64,000 bases of DNA, taken from positions 310,001 to 374,000 of the forward strand of contig JBPJFY010000002.1 of the NCBI GenBank assembly GCA_051208045.1. Direction: 5' to 3'. The notes beneath the pieces are model-generated. The model did no database searches. It was not told the origin of the DNA and saw nothing but the letters and a program-made list of their open reading frames with translations. Below are positions 58,843 to 64,000 of the stretch, one piece after another. Each line of letters opens with the position of its first letter. Position 1 is the first letter of the stretch. This stretch comes from LZORAL124-50-18 sp051208045. Its GTDB lineage: Bacteria; Pseudomonadota; Gammaproteobacteria; Pseudomonadales; Oleiphilaceae. A program made the position numbers and the translations under genes.

Positions 58843-61626
58843 TTAGAACGTGTAGCTTGCAGAAGCGTAGAAGGTACGACCCAATACGTCAACGTAACGT
58901 GGGTCATAGCCCAACTGGTGACCTGCACCTGCTGTTCTCAAAGACAGTGGTGGCTCTTCATCCAACAGGTTGTTGATACCTGCAGTCAGCACCATGGTGT
59001 CTTTGTGCTTGTACTGGGTTTGCCAGTCAAAGGTGTAGTAGGAAGAAACGTCCAGCTGAACGTCCACACAATCACCAAATGCATCCACTTCGGTTACGTA
59101 ACACTCTTCTGCGGACTTGAACTGATCCTTATAGCCGGAGCGGAAGTTCGCTGCCAGAGTGTGTGCGAAGTCGTCATGAGACAGCGTGGTCTCCAACTTG
59201 ATCACGTGACGGAAGGTTACGCCCTGGTTGCTCATTTCGTCGTTGAAGCTGCCCAGATCAGACAGCCAGTCATCATCGGTACCTGGACGGGTTTCACGCG
59301 CCTTCAGCATCAATGTGCCATTCAATGACGTTTTCAACTCACCAAAGGCAAACTTGTTGGTGATATCGGCATGCCAGTCAATACCCGTGTATTCTGCTTT
59401 ACCGATGTTAACGGCTGCCTGAATGATCGCGAGTTCTTCTTCGCCGGTCGCCAGGTTGGTCTTGGTGGTGAACAGGTCACGATATTGCTCAGGATTGGCA
59501 AAAATTGCTCCTTCTTCCAGGCGTGTTACCGCATCTTCCAGTTCGATAGACCAGTAGTCTGCACCAAAGCTCAGCTCTTGAGTGGGTGCGTACACGAAGC
59601 CGAAGGTGTACTGGGTGGAAGTTTCAGGCTCCAGACCATCATAGCCTTGGCGGAATACGTTGTACTGGTTTGCACCGGTCAAACAGTATTGCGCCAGTTC
59701 GTCGGTAGGATCAAACGGACATTCGTAGGTGTCAGAGGTAACACCGAAGTCAGAACGTGGCTCACCGATTTGACGCATGGTCGCTGCTTTGAAGCCAGTG
59801 CCGTAGGCTGCACGGAGTTTCAAGTCGTCCGTTGCTTCGAAGGCCGCGCTGATCTTGTAGGTTACTTCACCTTCATCGTCGTTGACGTCACCACCGTTCA
59901 GCTTGTCTTCCACTGCACCGATGCTGTCATAACGCAGAGAGGCGTTGATATCCAACTGTTCCAACACAGGCATGGATAGCTCAGTGAACAAACCGTAGGC
60001 ACGACGCTGCAGGTCGTAGGGCGTGTCCTTGCTCAAGAACAGCAGTTCTTCGTTCTCGTTCGCTGAGGCAATTTCACGCTCATAGCGGTACTGTCTGACA
60101 TCAAAACCGGCTGCCAGATACGCGCTGCCGCCGTCCAGATCGAAAATTGGCTTACTGGCTTTCGCGTCAAACGCCAACAATGTGATGGTTGTGTCATCCC
60201 AAGGGCCAGAGTACACCGTAGGTGCAAGCGCTGCTTTGTCCGCATCGGTCAGCTCACTTGGGTGAGCAAAGATATTGATCGCGCCACTGGATACTGCGTC
60301 TACAAACGGATCAAGCAGCAACCAGCCCGTTGGGTAGTTCTGTTCCATGTTGTGACGAGAGAAGGTGAAGCCGGTGGAGTAATCGATATCATCCATGTTG
60401 CCTTGCAGACCGCCTACAAAGTGGATGGTGTCAGAGAACCATTCCGTCGTACGGTTGCCCGCAGGCAGTGCACGCCAGCGACCCGCGACAGACGTAATGT
60501 TGTCGATCTGGTCCTGGGTCAGGTGGGGGTGAATCTCATTCGCCACCAGTGCAGAGTCTGTCGGTACAGGTACGTAACCAGTTGGGTAAGGGGCGATTCG
60601 GGTGGTTTGATCAAAGTTGGAGTAAACGACGGTAGAGAAAGCTCTCAGGTTGTCGTTGATTTCCAGGTCGCCCTGCAGGAACAAACTGGTGCGATCAAAT
60701 TCGGGGAAGATTTCCAGTGTACTGGTGTAGTCGAAGAAACAGTTTGCGCCAATCGCAGAGTTTTGCTCCGCACAGGCACCGGTTTCTTTGGCGTAGGGGT
60801 TGAACGTTGTAGTCTGTTCAACACCGTCGGCATCCAGGTAGCGAACTCGGGCGTTACCGGGGATGGCGTTGCCGGAACCGTTGAAGAAGTACAGGTCCTG
60901 ACCATTGTGTGTAAAGTTGATGATACCGGTCTTGGCGAAGTCACGCTCACGTGAAGCCAGCTGGTCCTGGCGCTCGTGCACCAAAGAGGCAGTGATATTG
61001 AAGCCGTCGCTGTCCAGATCACCATAGCCACTGGTGACACTCACGTTCCAGCTGCCGCCGCCGTCTTCTTGCGGGCGATCAATTCGGCCTGCAACGGTGG
61101 TCTTCTGCACGTCTTTTTTCAGGATAAAGTTCACAACACCGGCGATGGCATCAGAACCGTACAGTGCGGACGCACCGTCCGTCAGTACTTCAACCCGCTC
61201 GATGGCGGCAACAGGAATACCGTTCAGGTCCACCTGACTTCCGCTGTCTGCGGGAGCCAGTCGTCGGCCATTCAACAGTACCAGGGTATATTCGGAGCCG
61301 ATGGCGTGAATAGATGCGGTAGCAATACCGCCGCCGCCACCACCAACAGAGTCAGCGGCAGTGGTGAAACCCTGCATGGAGGGCAGCTTCTCAATCAATT
61401 CTGCCACAGTGGTTACACCGGATCGGTCAATTTGTTCTTTGGAGATTACCTGAACAGGCAAAGAGCCTTCGATATCAGTTCGCTTAATAGCAGAACCGGT
61501 CACCTCAATTCGTTCAACTTCTTGTGATTCTTGTGCGAAAAGCGGTGCAGAGAAGGCCGTGGCAGTCGCTGTAGAGCAAAGCAAGATGCTTTTAATCGCG
61601 CTGGCCAACTTATTCTTTCTGGTCAT
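58843..61626 (-). CDS. TonB-dependent outer-membrane receptor
   Basis: A 927-residue receptor (signal to about residue 31, LFAQES). A plug domain follows (VERIEVTGSAIKRTDIEGSLPVQVIS, ELIEKLPSMQGF, LVLLNGRRLAP, VEVLTDGASALYGSDAIAGVVNFIL). A 22-strand barrel ends in a terminal aromatic strand (RTFYASASYTF). It would import a large or scarce nutrient using TonB. It lies near an oligopeptide ABC transporter, so peptides are one possible cargo, unproven. AAGGACA precedes the ATG. Confidence 0.94.
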   Translation of the reverse strand: MTRKNKLASAIKSILLCSTATATAFSAPLFAQESQEVERIEVTGSAIKRTDIEGSLPVQVISKEQIDRSGVTTVAELIEKLPSMQGFTTAADSVGGGGGGIATASIHAIGSEYTLVLLNGRRLAPADSGSQVDLNGIPVAAIERVEVLTDGASALYGSDAIAGVVNFILKKDVQKTTVAGRIDRPQEDGGGSWNVSVTSGYGDLDSDGFNITASLVHERQDQLASRERDFAKTGIINFTHNGQDLYFFNGSGNAIPGNARVRYLDADGVEQTTTFNPYAKETGACAEQNSAIGANCFFDYTSTLEIFPEFDRTSLFLQGDLEINDNLRAFSTVVYSNFDQTTRIAPYPTGYVPVPTDSALVANEIHPHLTQDQIDNITSVAGRWRALPAGNRTTEWFSDTIHFVGGLQGNMDDIDYSTGFTFSRHNMEQNYPTGWLLLDPFVDAVSSGAINIFAHPSELTDADKAALAPTVYSGPWDDTTITLLAFDAKASKPIFDLDGGSAYLAAGFDVRQYRYEREIASANENEELLFLSKDTPYDLQRRAYGLFTELSMPVLEQLDINASLRYDSIGAVEDKLNGGDVNDDEGEVTYKISAAFEATDDLKLRAAYGTGFKAATMRQIGEPRSDFGVTSDTYECPFDPTDELAQYCLTGANQYNVFRQGYDGLEPETSTQYTFGFVYAPTQELSFGADYWSIELEDAVTRLEEGAIFANPEQYRDLFTTKTNLATGEEELAIIQAAVNIGKAEYTGIDWHADITNKFAFGELKTSLNGTLMLKARETRPGTDDDWLSDLGSFNDEMSNQGVTFRHVIKLETTLSHDDFAHTLAANFRSGYKDQFKSAEECYVTEVDAFGDCVDVQLDVSSYYTFDWQTQYKHKDTMVLTAGINNLLDEEPPLSLRTAGAGHQLGYDPRYVDVLGRTFYASASYTF

Positions 61627-61743
61627 TTTATTGTCCTTTTAACGGAGTTTTGGGTGTGGCCTTGTGGGCCACCATCGTTCTTCTTGTATTAGACAGTGTA
61701 GACAAACCTGTGTGTTTTCTATCGCTGTCTTTCAGTTTCCCCA

Positions 61744-61772
61744 GCCCTGACGAGAGTGCTCTCGTTTAGGGC
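61744..61772 (-). terminator. hairpin between oppF and the TonB receptor gene
   Basis: GCCCT (61744-61748) and AGGGC (61768-61772) enclose ACGAGAG and CTCTCGT arms around a TG loop, a long two-part stem. It lies downstream of the oppF stop and upstream of the receptor gene on the minus strand. There is no clear T-tract, so it may be a terminator or a leader structure. Confidence 0.45.
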
Positions 61773-61884
61773 ATACCGAATCTTACATGCTTATGAATGC
61801 TGATTACAATAATGTAACAAAATCGAATTAAAAAAAATTACGCCTTGTGCAAAAAAAGTCGTGTCAATCAATTTCACATAACTT

Positions 61885-62868
61885 TCAGGCATAATGGCAT
61901 GCGACCTTGTGGGTCGGGATCTCCATATCTCTAAGTTCCGGTGTCTCGCGGCTGCACTGTTCCGTGGCACGCGGGCAGCGTGTTCGGAAGACGCATCCAC
62001 TCGGTGGGTTGATGGGCGAAGGCAAGTCGCCCTCGATAAGAATGTGCTCACGCTTCGCTTCGACGTCCGGGTCCGGAATCGGCACAGCAGAGATCAACGC
62101 CTGGGTGTAGGGATGTTTCGGTGTGCGGTACAGATCCTCACTGCTGGCTACTTCCATAACCCGCCCCAGATAGAGCACCATCACACGGTCACTGATGTGT
62201 TTCACCACGCTCAGGTCGTGGGCGATGAAAATTAGTGACAGGCCCATTTCCCGCTGCAACTTCATCAGCAGGTTGATTACCTGAGCCTGAATGGAGACAT
62301 CCAGTGCAGAGACCGGTTCATCACAGATGATCATTTTGGGTTCCAGAATCAGCGCACGGGCGATTCCGATTCGTTGGCACTGGCCGCCGGAAAATTCGTG
62401 CGGGTAGCGGTTGATCTGATTCGGGTGCAGGCCGACCTTGACCATCATCGCTTTTACTTTTTCCTTGCGCTCCGCTGAGGGCATTGCAGGGAAGTGGGTT
62501 TTCAGGGGTTCCGCGATGATGTCGCCCACCGTGAGTCGCGGGGACAGGGAGGCCAGAGGGTCCTGAAATACCATCTGGAACTGCTTGCGACGGGTGCGCA
62601 TGGCTTTATGGTTGAGTTGACGCAGGTCTTCTCCCAGCCACAAGATCTTACCCTCCTGGCTGGGAATCATGCCCATAATGGCGCGTGCCAACGTGGATTT
62701 GCCGCAGCCGGATTCCCCGACGATGCCCAGTGTTTCTCCGGCGGCGAGGTCAAAGCTGATGTGATTGACCGCCTTAAGCTTGAGCGGTTTTGTCCAGGGC
62801 CAGGCGTTCTTGGGAATGATGTCAAACTCGACTTTCAGGTCGGAAACTTGAAGAATGTGCTCGCTCAT
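61885..62868 (-). CDS. oligopeptide ABC transporter ATP-binding protein (OppF/DppF)
   Basis: A 327-residue ATPase with Walker A GESGCGKST (about residues 53-61), signature FSGGQCQRIGIARAL, Walker B MIICDEPVSALD and the C-terminal Opp-type cysteine-bearing segment (PSGCVFRTRCPRATEQC). It overlaps the oppD stop by 4 bases. Energises uptake of peptides or similar solutes. Confidence 0.93.
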   Translation of the reverse strand: MSEHILQVSDLKVEFDIIPKNAWPWTKPLKLKAVNHISFDLAAGETLGIVGESGCGKSTLARAIMGMIPSQEGKILWLGEDLRQLNHKAMRTRRKQFQMVFQDPLASLSPRLTVGDIIAEPLKTHFPAMPSAERKEKVKAMMVKVGLHPNQINRYPHEFSGGQCQRIGIARALILEPKMIICDEPVSALDVSIQAQVINLLMKLQREMGLSLIFIAHDLSVVKHISDRVMVLYLGRVMEVASSEDLYRTPKHPYTQALISAVPIPDPDVEAKREHILIEGDLPSPINPPSGCVFRTRCPRATEQCSRETPELRDMEIPTHKVACHYA

Positions 62869-63848
62869 GCCGACTCCTTGATGTTCAATTCAGTAATGGA
62901 TTTGTGACAGGCGCGGAGTCGTCCTGCATCGACGGTTTCAATGTCAGGCATTTGTGCCTTACAGGTGTCGCTGGCTAATGCGCAGCGCTCGCAAAATGGG
63001 CAGCCGGCAGGCAAACTCAATAAATTGGGTGGATTACCGGGAATCGTGGCCAATTCACTGTCATCAGCATCCAGCCGGGGAACGGCATTCAACAGGCCTC
63101 GGGTGTAAGGATGCGTGGGGGTGCGGAATAACTCCCGTGTGCTGCCATACTCCATCATTCGCCCGCCATACATGACCAGCGTATTGTCGCAGGAGCCTGC
63201 AACAATGCCCAGGTCATGGGTGATGAGAATAATCGCCATCTGGAACTCTTTCTGCAGGTCTTTGAGCAGCTCCATGATTTGCGCCTGCACCGTCACATCC
63301 AGTGCGGTGGTGGGTTCGTCGGCAATCAGCAGGTCTGGCTTGCACAGCAGCGACATGGCGATCATCACTCGCTGTCGCATCCCGCCTGAGAATTCATGCG
63401 GATACATGGTCACGCGATTCGACGCTTCAGGAATGCGTACGGCATCCAGCATGCGGATGCTTTCCTGAATGGCGGCCTTTTTGGTCATGCCTTTATGGAG
63501 CATCAGAACTTCGGCCATTTGCTCACTGATCTTCATGTAGGGATTCAGTGAGGTCATAGGGTCCTGGAAAATGATGCCGATTTTGTTCGCGCGAATGCGG
63601 TTCAATACCGCCTCCGGCTGCCCTAACAGCTCCTGACCGTCAAACGTGACGCTGCCGGAAACGGTGGCGTTGTGCGCGAGTAACCCCATCAGGGAAAACG
63701 CCGCCTGGCTTTTGCCTGCGCCAGATTCCCCTACGATGCCAAGCGTCTGGCCTTTCTCCAGGGTGTAACTTAATCCGTTGACGGCGCGCACGACGCCATC
63801 GGGTGTGCTGAAACTGATTTCGAGATTGTTTACCGCTAACATGGTCAT
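62865..63848 (-). CDS. oligopeptide ABC transporter ATP-binding protein (OppD/DppD)
   Basis: A 327-residue ATPase with Walker A GESGAGKSQ, signature FSGGMRQRVMIAMSL, Walker B LLIADEPTTALDVT and the oligopeptide-family C-terminus (LPAGCPFCERCALASDTCKAQMP). An AAGGGGA site precedes the ATG. It follows the permease gene by 14 bases and pairs with OppF. Confidence 0.93.
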   Translation of the reverse strand: MTMLAVNNLEISFSTPDGVVRAVNGLSYTLEKGQTLGIVGESGAGKSQAAFSLMGLLAHNATVSGSVTFDGQELLGQPEAVLNRIRANKIGIIFQDPMTSLNPYMKISEQMAEVLMLHKGMTKKAAIQESIRMLDAVRIPEASNRVTMYPHEFSGGMRQRVMIAMSLLCKPDLLIADEPTTALDVTVQAQIMELLKDLQKEFQMAIILITHDLGIVAGSCDNTLVMYGGRMMEYGSTRELFRTPTHPYTRGLLNAVPRLDADDSELATIPGNPPNLLSLPAGCPFCERCALASDTCKAQMPDIETVDAGRLRACHKSITELNIKESA

Positions 63849-63862
63849 GATGATCGTTCCCC

Positions 63863-64000
63863 TTATCTGTCTTTGGGGTCTAGCGCATCACGCAGACCAT
63901 CGCCAAGAAAGTTAAAACAAAACAGTGTGATGACGAGAAACGCCATGGGGTAGATCAGCGTCCAGGGTGCGGTGCGCATGTTGCCTGCGCCCTCGGAAAT
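63863..64000 (-). CDS. oligopeptide ABC transporter permease (OppC-like), C-terminal end
   Basis: Only the last 45 residues are in the window; the gene continues beyond 64000. The visible part has WTLIYPMAFLVITLFCFNFLGDGLRDALDPKDR, the standard end of OppC/DppC permeases. It is the upstream gene of the oppD-oppF unit. The other permease and the binding protein should lie outside the window. Confidence 0.9.
   Translation of the reverse strand: MSEGAGNMRTAPWTLIYPMAFLVITLFCFNFLGDGLRDALDPKDR

Overview
This window reads as a piece of a gammaproteobacterial chromosome, probably from a free-living, possibly marine lineage. The evidence is a tetrahydromonapterin set (FolE, FolX, FolM, PhhB), PsiE and a tandem-domain universal stress protein, a Mip-like FKBP lipoprotein, a DUF1501/DUF1800 pair, a large TonB-dependent receptor and a PuuD-type urate pathway. 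The exact genus is an inference I cannot settle from sequence alone. Coding density is high, and no rRNA, tRNA or CRISPR array was recognised. The stretch from about 53.9 to 58.7 kb is visibly more AT-rich and holds decayed genes.

Layout. 0-3 kb: end of a NADAR-type gene, then a DUF1800-DUF1501 pair on the minus strand. 3-5.8 kb: a small secreted acidic protein, a DUF6249 membrane protein, an ECF sigma factor, a candidate small membrane anti-sigma protein and a GIN-domain envelope protein. 5.8-13.3 kb: assorted genes (M50-like peptidase, Uma2 nuclease, DUF4139 protein, FHA-EAL protein, FKBP, MAPEG). 13.3-17.6 kb: an orphan substrate-binding protein, then a uspE-like/psiE pair facing a LysR regulator across an intergenic region with paired direct repeats, and a methyltransferase-like membrane protein. 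17.7-19.9 kb: pterin genes phhB (plus strand) and folX-folE-folM (minus strand). 20.5-26.6 kb: an envelope locus with a haem-motif beta-barrel, a cytochrome lipoprotein and a triple secreted-repeat lipoprotein. It faces an ECF sigma factor, a zinc anti-sigma factor and a subtilase lipoprotein across a striking 51-bp dyad. 26.6-29.5 kb: a HExxH protein, a membrane protein and a PEP-CTERM-like secreted protein.

29.5-47.3 kb is a purine island. A nine-gene, tightly overlapping minus-strand operon encodes xanthine dehydrogenase (XdhA, XdhB, XdhC), allantoicase, UraD, UraH, AllA, guanine deaminase and the cytochrome-linked urate hydroxylase PuuD. Facing it are a BMP-type nucleoside/purine ABC importer, a RutR-like TetR regulator, 8-oxoguanine deaminase and xanthine phosphoribosyltransferase. 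Together they import purines, convert guanine, xanthine and 8-oxoguanine to urate, and break urate down towards glyoxylate and urea. Allantoinase is the one missing step. The 411-bp divergent region holds two palindromes close to the E. coli RutR consensus, one beside a good sigma70-type promoter for the xdh operon.

47.4-53.9 kb: an orphan solute-binding protein, a transglutaminase-like TPR lipoprotein and an RND efflux permease followed by its adaptor. 53.9-58.7 kb: a pair of tandem paralogous small membrane proteins, another solute-binding protein, a frameshifted relic of a SulP transporter STAS domain, a secreted HExxH protein and a broken IS4-family element that cuts into a small gene. 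58.7-64 kb: a perfect bidirectional terminator, a TonB-dependent receptor and the end of an oligopeptide ABC transporter operon (oppC partial, oppD, oppF).
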